Source: JBMOGA01 sp049318625
GTDB lineage: Bacteria > Pseudomonadota > Alphaproteobacteria > Rhizobiales > Hyphomicrobiaceae
Assembly (NCBI GenBank): GCA_049318625.1
Contig: JBMOGA010000071.1
Coordinates: forward strand, 1 to 17,283
Reading direction: 5' to 3'
DNA: 17,283 nucleotides
Shown: positions 7,812-15,282 of the stretch, one piece after another
Numbering within the stretch: position 1 is the first letter of the stretch
Layout: every line of letters starts with the position of its first letter
Translations under genes and position numbers: made by a program
Notes under the pieces: model-generated
What the model saw: only the letters and a program-made list of their open reading frames with translations
Database searches by the model: none
What the model was told of the DNA's origin: nothing

Positions 7812-9869
7812 TCAACCCTCCCGCGTCGCGACGATGTGGCCGCCGGCACCGAGTTGCGCCACCCACCCGGGCGCGATCAGCACCGTCGTGTAGTCCTCTT
7901 CCACGATCGCCGGCCCGGCGATGGAGACCCCCGCCACCAACTCGCCGCGCCGCCACACCGCCGTCGACTGCCACCCCCCATCGACGAACACGGCGCGCCG
8001 CCGGTCGCTGTCCCGGCTTTCCCCGCCGCCCGCATCCCGCGTCTCGAACGCCGGCAGCCGGCCGACCGCATCGAGCCGCAGCGTCACGATCTCCACCCGG
8101 TCGTGCGGATTGCAGTAGGAGAACCGCTGCTCGTGCAAGCGGTGAAAAGCAGCGGCGACCGCCGCCACGGCGCCTGCGTCAAACGTGGCGCCCTGCCAGG
8201 GCACGGTCAGCTCGAAGGCCTGCCCCTTGTAGCGCAGATCGGCCGAGAAGATCAGCTCACGGTCGGCCGCGGCGATGCCGTCGGCGGTGAGCCGGCTGTC
8301 GGCCTGCCCCGACAGCGCCTCGGCCATCGCGACGAGTGGGGGCACGGCGGCTTCGTCGAACGCCATGACGCGCGAGCGGGCGAAGCCGTGGCGGATGTCC
8401 GAATGCAGAATGCCAAACGCCGAGAACGTGCTGGCGCCGACCGGGAAGATCACCCGCCGGATGCCGAGTTCCTCGGCCACCGCGCAGGCGTGGATCGAAC
8501 CCGCGCCGCCGAACGACAGGATCGCGAAATCGCGCGGATCGAGCCCCTTCTCGAACAGCGACAGCCGGATCGCGGCCGCCAGGCTGGCATTGGTGATTGA
8601 GAGAACCCCGCTCGCCGCCGCCTCGAGCCCGAGGCCGAGCGGCCGGCCGATCCGCTCAACCATTGCCCGGCGCGCGCCGTCGAGATCGAGCGCCATGGTG
8701 CCGCCGAGGAAGAATTCCGGATCGAGCCGGCCGAGGATGACGTTGGCATCGGTGACCGCCGGCTCCGTCCCGCCGCGCCCGTAGCAGACGGGACCGGGCC
8801 GCGCGCCGGCACTCTCCGGCCCGACCGTCAGCCGTCCGCCGGGCTGCACCCGCGCCAGCGAGCCGCCGCCCGCGCCGATGGTGCGGATCTCGATCATCGG
8901 CACACGCACCGGCAACCGGTCGATCTCGCCCTGCGTGACGATCTCGATGCGGTCGTCGCGGACCACCGACACGTCGAAGCTGGTGCCACCCATGTCGACG
9001 CCGACCAGCGCCGGCTCGCCGAGCGTGCGCGACAGCCTGAGCGAGGCGAGCGCGCCGCCGCTCGGCCCCGACAGCAGCAGCCGCACCGGCTCCGCCGCCG
9101 CCGTCTCGGGCGTCGATACGCCGCCGTTCGACTGCACGATGAGCAGGCGCGGCGCGAAGCCTTCCGCCTCCATCCGCCGCTGCAGACGGTCGAGATAACC
9201 GCGCACCACCGGCATCAGAAGGGCATTGAGCACGGTCGTCGAGGTGCGTTCGTACTCGCGCACCTCGGGGCTCACCGCCGACGACAGCGACACCGTGAGA
9301 TGGCCGAGATCGCGCGCGAGCCGCGCGCCGATTTCCGCTTCGTGCCGGCCGTCGACATAGGCATTGAGCAGCGACACGGCGACGGTCTTCACATCGAGCG
9401 CGGCGAGCCGTTGCACGAGATCGGCGAGGGCGGCCTCCGTGAGCGGCGTCTCGATCCAGCCCTGCGCGGTCAGGCGCTCGCGAATGCCGAGACGCCGGTC
9501 GCGGGGGATCAGCACCGGCACCGGCCGCGGCCAGACGGAATACACGTCCCGGCGGTTGTGGCGGCCGATCTCGAGCACATCCTCGAACCCGGCCGTCGTC
9601 ACCAGCGCCCCCGGCGGAAACTTCCGCTCGAGCACCGCATTGGTGGCGATCGTCGTGCCGTGCAGCACGTAACCGACATCGGCCAGCGCGAAGCCATAGC
9701 GCTGACCGGCCCCCTTGATGCCCTCGATCAGCCCGATCGAAGGGTCCTCGGGTGTCGTCGGCAGCTTGAAGGCGCGAACGAGGCCGGTGCGGGCGTCGTA
9801 GATCTCGAGATCGGTGAAGGTGCCGCCGATGTCGACACCGATGCGGACTGGTCGCGTCTCTCGGGTCAC
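7812..9869 (-). CDS. Hydantoinase A/oxoprolinase-type ATP-binding subunit (HyuA family)
   Basis: The 685-residue product begins with RIGVDIGGTFTDLEIYD (9-25), the phosphate-binding loop of the ASKHA-like fold in this family. It continues with HGTTIATNAVLERK (70-83), a second acidic loop GVDMGGTSFDVSVV, TIGAGGGSLARV, GPESAGARPGPVCYGRGG and VTDANVILGRLDPEFFLGG. All are standard for HyuA and for the ATP-using subunit of acetone/acetophenone carboxylases. It probably phosphorylates the substrate carbonyl for opening by the HyuB partner. I choose GTG 9869 because GAGG lies 6 nt upstream and the family core starts a few residues later. The frame stays open to 9977, but that extension is not family-like. 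It is first in the operon with HyuB and divergent from the LysR gene. Confidence 0.95.
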   Translation of the reverse strand: MTRETRPVRIGVDIGGTFTDLEIYDARTGLVRAFKLPTTPEDPSIGLIEGIKGAGQRYGFALADVGYVLHGTTIATNAVLERKFPPGALVTTAGFEDVLEIGRHNRRDVYSVWPRPVPVLIPRDRRLGIRERLTAQGWIETPLTEAALADLVQRLAALDVKTVAVSLLNAYVDGRHEAEIGARLARDLGHLTVSLSSAVSPEVREYERTSTTVLNALLMPVVRGYLDRLQRRMEAEGFAPRLLIVQSNGGVSTPETAAAEPVRLLLSGPSGGALASLRLSRTLGEPALVGVDMGGTSFDVSVVRDDRIEIVTQGEIDRLPVRVPMIEIRTIGAGGGSLARVQPGGRLTVGPESAGARPGPVCYGRGGTEPAVTDANVILGRLDPEFFLGGTMALDLDGARRAMVERIGRPLGLGLEAAASGVLSITNASLAAAIRLSLFEKGLDPRDFAILSFGGAGSIHACAVAEELGIRRVIFPVGASTFSAFGILHSDIRHGFARSRVMAFDEAAVPPLVAMAEALSGQADSRLTADGIAAADRELIFSADLRYKGQAFELTVPWQGATFDAGAVAAVAAAFHRLHEQRFSYCNPHDRVEIVTLRLDAVGRLPAFETRDAGGGESRDSDRRRAVFVDGGWQSTAVWRRGELVAGVSIAGPAIVEEDYTTVLIAPGWVAQLGAGGHIVATREG

Positions 9870-10030
9870 GAATGCCTCATGCTTGGCGTGAACGTGGCGG
9901 CAGCCGACAAAACACCCGGCCAGCCGGTCGAACGAGCAGAGATGACCATCAGACCGCGACGGGCCTGGGCAGTCCAATCGTCATTTGTTAGCTTGATTGA
10001 TAAATCACGCTTTTCAATTGTTGGCCCGCC
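9870..10030. promoter_or_regulatory. Divergent control region between the hydantoinase operon and the LysR gene
   Basis: This 161-nt gap separates the start codons of the HyuA-type gene (minus) and the LysR gene (plus). Its right half, about 9976-10022, is the most AT-rich stretch in this part of the window. LysR regulators commonly bind such shared regions and control both directions. I could not assign convincing -35/-10 hexamers on either strand. Confidence 0.55.
9994..10007. promoter_or_regulatory. Candidate LysR operator half-site pair, TGATT-N4-AATCA
   Basis: A perfect 5-bp inverted repeat (TGATT at 9994-9998, AATCA at 10003-10007) sits in the AT-rich part of the divergent region, 23 nt before the LysR start codon. 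LysR sites are typically imperfect T-N11-A dyads; this one is one base longer between the outer T and A. Its place and symmetry suit an autoregulatory site, but binding is inference. Confidence 0.35.
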
Positions 10031-11017
10031 ATGATCGACCTGAAGACCCTGGAAACGTTCCTGTGGGTGGCCCGGCAGCGCAGCTTCCGGGCAACCGCCG
10101 AGCGGCTCAACACGACGCAGCCCGCGGTCTCCCAGCGCATCGCGGCGCTGGAACGGACACTCGGCGTATCGCTGCTCCACCGCACCACCCGTCGTGTCGC
10201 GCTGACCGCCAAGGGCCGCATCCTGCTCGACTATGCCGAGCGCTTCATCAAACTCCGCAGCGAGATGATTGCCGCCGTCGGCGACCCGGCCGCCCGCGAC
10301 GGCACCTTGCGCCTCGGCATGACGGAAACCATCGTCCACACCTGGCTGCCACGCCTGATCGAACGCACCGAGCAGGTGTTTCCGCGCATGAGCCTGGAGA
10401 TCGAGGTCGACACCTCGCCCAACCTCGCCGCCCGCCTCGCCGCCCGCGAGATCGATCTCGCCGTGATGGTCGGTCCGGTCACGGAGCCGGGCCTCGGCAC
10501 GCGCGAGTTGTGCCGTTACCCGGTCGGGTTCGTCGCGAGCCCGCGCCTCGGCCTGCCGACACGCCGCCTCGGCATTGCGGACATCGGCCGCCACACCATC
10601 GTGACGTTCGCCCGCAATACGCGGCCCCACATCGACATCGCCGCCCTGTTCGCCCGCGCCGGCACACGCCCGACCCGCATCCATGCGAGCGCCTCCCTCG
10701 CGACCATCGTGCGGATGGCCCTCGACGGGCTGGGCATCGCCGCGATCCCGCCGGTGATCGTCGCCACGGAACTGGCCGAGGGCCGGCTGCAACTGATCAA
10801 GACCACGGCGCAGCTGCCGAGCCTTCAGTTCTGCGCCGCTTGGCGCGACACCGCCGACCCGGCGCTCCTCGCCACCGTGGTCGATCTCGCCGCCACCATC
10901 GCCGCCGCGTCCGTCCCGGTCAGTCGGGCTGCAGTCGGGGGTCGACGAACAGCCGGCCCCAGGACGCCAGCCGCGACGGCGCCAGCCCGACCATCCCGAG
11001 GCACTTCCAAACGGTGA
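10031..11017 (+). CDS. LysR-family transcriptional regulator
   Basis: The 328-residue protein opens with the LysR winged helix-turn-helix: LKTLETFLWVARQRSFRATA, ERLNTTQPAVSQRIAALE and LLHRTTRRVALTAKG (to about residue 63). The effector-binding domain follows, with GTLRLGMTETIVHTWLPRLI at its start and a LATIVRMALDGLGIAAIPP segment near its end. It probably controls the divergent hydantoinase operon and itself in response to a pathway metabolite. The family domain ends near residue 295. The remaining 30 or so residues are Arg/Ala/Pro-rich and are read from DNA opposite the 3' end of the next gene, a 98-nt convergent overlap. That tail is longer than usual for the family and may reflect loss of an earlier stop codon. 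The ribosome site is weak. Confidence 0.95.
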   Translation: MIDLKTLETFLWVARQRSFRATAERLNTTQPAVSQRIAALERTLGVSLLHRTTRRVALTAKGRILLDYAERFIKLRSEMIAAVGDPAARDGTLRLGMTETIVHTWLPRLIERTEQVFPRMSLEIEVDTSPNLAARLAAREIDLAVMVGPVTEPGLGTRELCRYPVGFVASPRLGLPTRRLGIADIGRHTIVTFARNTRPHIDIAALFARAGTRPTRIHASASLATIVRMALDGLGIAAIPPVIVATELAEGRLQLIKTTAQLPSLQFCAAWRDTADPALLATVVDLAATIAAASVPVSRAAVGGRRTAGPRTPAATAPARPSRGTSKR

Positions 11018-11669
11018 CTGCGACGCTGTCGTAGATCGGCAGGCCAAGCTCGGGTTCGAGGCGGGCCGCAAGAGCCGCCGCGCGCACGTTGGTGCACACG
11101 ATGGCGAGCGCATCGGGCCTCGCCGCCGCCGTGGCGCGGCACATGTCCTCGACTTGCGCCTCCGTCACCAGTCCGAACGCGAAGTTGTCCTGGATACCGA
11201 GGTGGCGCTCGGCGGTGCACGGATAGCCGTTGGCCGCGAAGTTGGACGCGATCCGCGCCTGAACGTCGTCGCGGTAGGGCGTCACCAGACCGACCGACTG
11301 CACGCCCGTGCGCCGGAAAACCTCGTCGAAGGCCAGCACCGCCGTGCAGGCGCGGATGCCGGTCGCCGCCTCGATGCGCCGGCAGAGTTCGCGGTCGCGT
11401 TCCAGACCGAGCCAGCTCGCCGACGTCCCGTTCCAGGCGATCACATCCACCTTCGCGTGTGCCAGCAGCTCCGCCGCCGCCAGGATCGGGCCGAAGTCGA
11501 ACTGACCGAGCGCCGCGTCGCTGAGCGCGATCTCGGTCACCTTGAACCGGGCGAAATGGGCGCTGACCTCCGGCAGGTCGCTGAGCAGCTCCGCGGTCAC
11601 CGGCTCCAGCACCGTGTTCGACGAAGGCGTGAGCATTCCGAAACGCAAGCGCGGCAGCATGGGCGACAT
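10920..11669 (-). CDS. Arylmalonate decarboxylase/maleate isomerase/Asp-Glu racemase superfamily protein with one catalytic cysteine
   Basis: The 249-residue protein has superfamily landmarks: RFGMLTPSSNTVLEPVTAEL near the start, VDVIAWNGTSASWLG (75-88), GLVTPYRDDV, AIVCTNVRAAAL (Cys192) and SWGRLF near the end. Two-cysteine racemases and maleate isomerase carry their first cysteine at the position read here as Gly81 of NGTS. Arylmalonate decarboxylase likewise has GTS at that place and keeps only the second cysteine. The pattern therefore argues against a two-base racemase and for a decarboxylase-like or other single-Cys mechanism; this is inference. ATG 11669 has AGAGG only 3 nt upstream; ATG 11660, three codons later, has it 12 nt away. 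It lies beside the hydantoinase locus, converges on the LysR gene with overlap, and is divergent from ppk2. Confidence 0.88.
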   Translation of the reverse strand: MSPMLPRLRFGMLTPSSNTVLEPVTAELLSDLPEVSAHFARFKVTEIALSDAALGQFDFGPILAAAELLAHAKVDVIAWNGTSASWLGLERDRELCRRIEAATGIRACTAVLAFDEVFRRTGVQSVGLVTPYRDDVQARIASNFAANGYPCTAERHLGIQDNFAFGLVTEAQVEDMCRATAAARPDALAIVCTNVRAAALAARLEPELGLPIYDSVAVTVWKCLGMVGLAPSRLASWGRLFVDPRLQPD

Positions 11670-11813
11670 GATCCTCTGCGATGGACGAGCGCGAAGCTGC
11701 GACGCCGCGCGCCTGAACGCAACCCGATTGTCCCCGGCTACCCATGGTGCCGACCGATGTTGCGGCCGCCCACCCCCCGTGACACTGTGGCCGGCCCTGC
11801 TCTGGAGTGGACC

Positions 11814-12629
11814 ATGGCCAATCATCTCGCGACGCGTTTTCTTGTCGAGCCCGGCACACGCGCCCACCTCGCCAAGCGCGATCCGGCCGACGCCACTGCA
11901 TTTCCCGATCGCAAAGCCGCCGAAACACAGTCCGCGAAGGACGCGGCCGCCATCAACGAATGGCAGGACAAGCTCTATGCCGAGGGCCGCCGCGCACTGC
12001 TGGTCGTGCTCCAGGGCACCGACACCGCCGGCAAGGACGGCACCGTCCGCCACGTTTTCAACGACACCGGCCCGCTCGGCGTGACGGTCACACCGTTCCG
12101 CCGGCCGTCCGCGGCGGAACTCGCCCACGACGTACTGTGGCGCGCCCACTGTGCCTGCCCGCCGCGCGGCACCATCGGCATCTTCAACCGCTCCCACTAC
12201 GAGGACGTGCTGGTCGGCCGCGTGCGCAATCTCGCGCCGAAGGACGTGATCGAGCAGCGCTATGCCCAGTTCAACGCCTTCGAGCAGATGCTGGTCGAGA
12301 ACGGCACGACCGTGCTCAAGTTCATGCTCCACATCTCGAAGGACGAGCAGCGTGAGCGCCTCCAGGCGCGGCTCGACGAGCCCGAGAGCCGTTGGAAATT
12401 CGATCCCGGCGATCTCGACGATCGCAAGCTGTGGAACGAGTACCAAGACGCCTACGAGACCATGCTGGAGCGCTGCTCCACCCCCTGGGCGCCGTGGCAC
12501 GTCATCCCGGCGGACCGCAAGTGGGCCCGCAACGCAGCGATCGCGGCGATCGTCCGCCAGACGCTCGAGACCATGAACCCGCAGTACCCGACGCCCGCCT
12601 GGAACCCGGCAGACTTCAAAGTCGAATAA
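11814..12629 (+). CDS. ppk2: Polyphosphate kinase 2
   Basis: PPK2 enzymes transfer phosphate between inorganic polyphosphate and nucleotides in the cytoplasm. The 271-residue product has the Walker A-like loop GTDTAGKDGTVRHVF (68-82), the Walker B region IFNRSHYEDVLVGRV (123-137) and the lid-region sequence RWKFDPGDLDDRKLWNEYQDA. The ending PTPAWNPADF is also typical of the family. A single domain of this size fits the one-domain PPK2 group; whether it prefers ADP or AMP cannot be settled by eye. The start at 11814 has GGAG 7 nt upstream. The same frame is open back to 11154, but that part is antisense to the racemase-family gene and is not protein-like. No ppk1 or exopolyphosphatase gene is in the window. 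Confidence 0.95.
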   Translation: MANHLATRFLVEPGTRAHLAKRDPADATAFPDRKAAETQSAKDAAAINEWQDKLYAEGRRALLVVLQGTDTAGKDGTVRHVFNDTGPLGVTVTPFRRPSAAELAHDVLWRAHCACPPRGTIGIFNRSHYEDVLVGRVRNLAPKDVIEQRYAQFNAFEQMLVENGTTVLKFMLHISKDEQRERLQARLDEPESRWKFDPGDLDDRKLWNEYQDAYETMLERCSTPWAPWHVIPADRKWARNAAIAAIVRQTLETMNPQYPTPAWNPADFKVE

Positions 12630-12779
12630 GGACGGGCCACTGAAACACGACGGAACCGGACACCGTCGCAACGGGCCGCTTCAAGTTTTCGTGAGCAGGA
12701 CTTTTGCCCCTTGCCCGTCCGCGTGCCGCGTGGTCGCTCCACCCAGCGTCGGAACTCCATCGGGAGACGCGCCATGAAC

Positions 12780-12785
12780 AGGAGG
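12780..12785 (+). promoter_or_regulatory. Shine-Dalgarno AGGAGG that selects the start at 12792
   Basis: A perfect AGGAGG lies six bases before ATG 12792. It falls inside the coding sequence if the earlier ATG at 12774 is used, so it favours the later start of the Tat-exported hydrolase. Confidence 0.7.
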
Positions 12786-12791
12786 ACGCCC

Positions 12792-13772
12792 ATGCTGCCA
12801 ATGGATCGCCGCGCATTCGTATTGTCTTCGGCCGCGGCCGCCGCGGGCTTCGGGTTGAGCGGCTCGCTCGAAATCGTGCCGTCGGCACTGGCCCAAGCCG
12901 CAGCCGCCAACCCGCTCAATCCAAAGGGATCGACCGCACACAAGTTCAAGATCGGCTCCGTCGAGGTCACCACCGTCTTCGAAGGCGGCGGCATCCGCGA
13001 CCTGCCGATCGACTTCGTGAAAAACGCCGCCGTGGCCGATGTCAACGCGTCGCTCAAGGCCTCCGGCCTCGACGAAGGCAAGTTGCCGAACGCCTACACC
13101 CTCACGGTCGTCAAGATCGGCCAGCGCACGATCATGTTCGATTCCGGCTTCGGCACCATCGGCCCCGCCGGCACCGGCCAGTTCGCCGCCAACTTGACAG
13201 CCGCGGGTATCGATCCGGCGAGCATCACGACGATCGCCGTCACCCACTTCCATCCCGACCACATCTTCGGGCTCTTCACCAAGGACAACGCGCAGGTCTT
13301 CCCGAACGTCGAGATCGTCGTTCCGGAAACAGAGTATCGCTTCTGGTCTGACCCGGCGGTCATCGCACAGCTGCCCGAGGCCCGCCGTGGGATTGCCCAG
13401 CGCGTTCAGGCGACCATGCCGCAATGGAAGAACCTGCGGCAGGTGGCGGCGGACAAGGACGTCGTGCCCGGCATTCGCGCGCTGGCGACCAATGGCCACT
13501 CGCCCGGCCACACCAGCTATCTCGTCGACGGCGGCAGCGCCCAGATGCTCGTGCTCGGCGACCTCACGACCATTCCGGCCATCAACATGCGCAACCCGGG
13601 CTGGCATGTCGTGTTCGACCAGGATGCGAACATGGCCGAGGCCTCCAGGCGCAAGATGTTCGACCGCGCCGTGGCGGACAAGGTCGTGTGCACGGGCTAT
13701 CATTGGGGCATGCCGGGCGCCGGCACGGTCGTCAAGGACGGCAACGGCTACGCGCTCGTGCCGGTCGCCTAA
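12792..13772 (+). CDS. Tat-exported metallo-beta-lactamase-fold hydrolase
   Basis: The 326-residue product starts MLPMDRRAFVLSSAAAAAGF, a twin-arginine signal, with likely cleavage after SALAQA (about residue 36). The zinc-binding motif is THFHPDH (His152, His154, Asp156, His157), with further metal-ligand motifs GHSPGHTSY (His240), LVLGDLT (Asp257) and GYHWGMPG (His304). The fold and metal set are those of MBL hydrolases such as lactonases and organophosphate or quorum-quenching enzymes; the substrate is unknown. I chose ATG 12792 because a full AGGAGG (12780-12785) lies 6 nt upstream and gives a short Tat n-region. An in-frame ATG at 12774 with GGGAG upstream would add six residues. The solute-binding protein gene follows 28 nt after the stop, so co-transcription is likely and both proteins act in the periplasm. 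Confidence 0.93.
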   Translation: MLPMDRRAFVLSSAAAAAGFGLSGSLEIVPSALAQAAAANPLNPKGSTAHKFKIGSVEVTTVFEGGGIRDLPIDFVKNAAVADVNASLKASGLDEGKLPNAYTLTVVKIGQRTIMFDSGFGTIGPAGTGQFAANLTAAGIDPASITTIAVTHFHPDHIFGLFTKDNAQVFPNVEIVVPETEYRFWSDPAVIAQLPEARRGIAQRVQATMPQWKNLRQVAADKDVVPGIRALATNGHSPGHTSYLVDGGSAQMLVLGDLTTIPAINMRNPGWHVVFDQDANMAEASRRKMFDRAVADKVVCTGYHWGMPGAGTVVKDGNGYALVPVA

Positions 13773-13800
13773 AACACACCCGACTGAGGAGATCGCCGCC

Positions 13801-14562
13801 ATGAAAGCTCTCGTATCCACGTTCGTGGCGGCGATCGCCCTGCTCTCCCTCGTCCCCGCCGCCACGGCGGCCGAAATCCGGGTGCTCACGGCCGGCGCCA
13901 TGCGCGCCGTCATCGCCGCCGAAGTGCCCGCCTTCGAGAAGAAGACCGGCCACACCGTCGTCCTCCAGAACGATACCGCCGGTGGCCTCGCCAAGCGCAT
14001 CGCCGCCGGCGAGGCCTTCGACCTCGCGGTGATCACCCCGCGCGTCGTCGACGATCTGATCGCCACCGGCAAGATCGTGGCGGGCTCGCGGCTCGACCTC
14101 GCGCGCGTCGGCGTCGGCGTCGCCGTCAAGGAAGGGGCGGCGAAGCCCGACATCGCCACCGTAGACGCCTTCAAGCGTACCCTGCTCGCCGCCAAGACGG
14201 TCGGCTACATCGACCCGAAGTCGGGCGGCTCGAGCGGCATCTACTTCGACAAGCTGATCGAGAAGATGGGCATCGCCGACGACATCCGCGCCAAGGCGCG
14301 CCTGCAGTCCGGCGGCTACGTCGCCGAACTTGTCGCCAAAGGCGAGGCCGAGATCGCCATCCACCAGATCAGCGAGATCATCCCGGTCAAGGGCGTGGTG
14401 CTGGTCGGGCCGCTGCCGGCCGAGGTCCAGAGCTACACGGTCTACGCGGCGGGGATCGGAGCGGCGGCCCGCGACGCCGCCGCCGCCAAGGCACTGATCG
14501 CGCATCTGGCAGCCGCCGACGCCACCCCCGCCCTCGCCGCCCGCGGCATGGACCGGCCGTAA
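13801..14562 (+). CDS. ModA-like periplasmic solute-binding protein
   Basis: The 253-residue protein has a Sec signal (MKALVSTFVAAIALLSLVPA, cleavage near ATAAE). The mature part follows the molybdate-binding ModA pattern: EIRVLTAGAMRAVIAAEVPAF, a strand VVLQNDTAGGLAKRIAAGEAFDLAVITP, VGYIDPKSGGSSGIYF and a C-terminal IAHLAAADATPALAARGM. Many ModA-like proteins bind other small anions or organic acids, so the ligand is open. No permease or ATPase gene lies nearby, which makes it an orphan binding protein within this window. GAGGAG stands about 10 nt before the ATG. It follows the MBL hydrolase by 28 nt in the same direction; a role in capturing that enzyme's product or substrate is a guess from context. 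Confidence 0.92.
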   Translation: MKALVSTFVAAIALLSLVPAATAAEIRVLTAGAMRAVIAAEVPAFEKKTGHTVVLQNDTAGGLAKRIAAGEAFDLAVITPRVVDDLIATGKIVAGSRLDLARVGVGVAVKEGAAKPDIATVDAFKRTLLAAKTVGYIDPKSGGSSGIYFDKLIEKMGIADDIRAKARLQSGGYVAELVAKGEAEIAIHQISEIIPVKGVVLVGPLPAEVQSYTVYAAGIGAAARDAAAAKALIAHLAAADATPALAARGMDRP

Positions 14563-14635
14563 GCGGAGAGGTCCACGGAGCCCGCCTACCGCAAGCGCCC
14601 GTGCGACCCTGAGGCATCGCTCGGGCTGGAGCGCG

Positions 14636-14653
14636 CGCGGGGACAAGCCCGCG
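14636..14653. repeat. Short GC-rich hairpin
   Basis: CGCGGG (14636-14641) and CCCGCG (14648-14653) form a perfect 6-bp stem with a 6-nt loop in the gap between the solute-binding protein gene and the small membrane protein gene. No T-run follows, so it is not called a terminator; it may attenuate or stabilise the transcript, or mean nothing in GC-rich DNA. Confidence 0.3.
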
Positions 14654-14696
14654 GTCGGACCAACCGGACCCACGGCGAACAGGGCGCTGACGAACG

Positions 14697-15053
14697 ATGA
14701 GCTTTCTGCGCCGCATCACGATCATGTTGGACCGTGGGATCGACGCGCTCCTCTGGCTGCACGAGCGCACGATGCTCTACATCGCGCTGGTGCTCCTGGT
14801 GCCGATGCTGCTCCTCGTGACGTTCTCGATCCTGGTCCTTGACCTGCGCCCCTTCCGACCCACCGCCCCGGATCAAGTTGCCACGGCGTTGCTCGGCCTC
14901 TATCCGGTCTGGATACTGATCTGCTTCGTCATGGACCGCGCCGCCGGACGCTATGGCGCTGTGTGGCGCACCGCGGTGGAGCGCGCTCCGGTCGTCGTGG
15001 GCTTGATGCTGTTCGCCGTCGGCGGCCTCATGCTGGTCGCTGGCGTGGAATGA
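14697..15053 (+). CDS. Small three-helix membrane protein of unknown function
   Basis: The 118-residue product has three hydrophobic segments: MLYIALVLLVPMLLLVTFSI (about 25-44), ALLGLYPVWILICFVM (about 64-79) and VVVGLMLFAVGGLMLVAG (about 99-116). Basic residues at the N-terminus (SFLRRI) and in the loop after helix 2 (RAAGRYGAVWR) suggest a cytoplasmic N-terminus. I recognise no family. No strong ribosome site precedes ATG 14697. It is co-oriented with the solute-binding protein gene, 134 nt downstream, so it may or may not share its transcript. The clean hydrophobic pattern supports a real gene despite its small size. Confidence 0.7.
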   Translation: MSFLRRITIMLDRGIDALLWLHERTMLYIALVLLVPMLLLVTFSILVLDLRPFRPTAPDQVATALLGLYPVWILICFVMDRAAGRYGAVWRTAVERAPVVVGLMLFAVGGLMLVAGVE

Positions 15054-15282
15054 TGCGTTTCGCGGCCCTTCGCCCGCCACGCGGCGAACGTCGCCGCTCT
15101 GTCTGCCTGCCGCCGGCAAACATCCGCCGCCGCCGGACCAGATCCCTCTTCGCGCGGGATCACGATGATCGGCGCCCCGCCAAGCCGGCTCCAGCTCATC
15201 GTCCGTCCCCACTGCTCGGATCCGGGTTCGAGCTCACAATGGACGCGTACGCCGCGGGCAGGTCAGGTCGCCACCCGGCCTG

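Noticed and set aside
6312..8600. A 762-codon open frame on the plus strand, antisense to both hydantoinase-type genes
   Set aside because: Its product is His/Arg/Asp-rich with no family motif, and the opposite strand encodes two clearly conserved proteins. Such frames are common in GC-rich DNA.
11790..11803. A sigma-54-like TGGCC...TGC element upstream of ppk2
   Set aside because: The distance between the GG and GC elements is two bases too short, and the site is too close to the start codon.
12648..12668. Hairpin CGACGG-N9-CCGTCG after ppk2 as a terminator
   Set aside because: The stem is only 6 bp, and the next T-run is well downstream and not adjacent.
12681..14195. A 504-codon open frame on the minus strand, opposite the MBL hydrolase and the solute-binding protein
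   Set aside because: It has no recognisable domain and is antisense to two genes with clear signals, motifs and ribosome sites.
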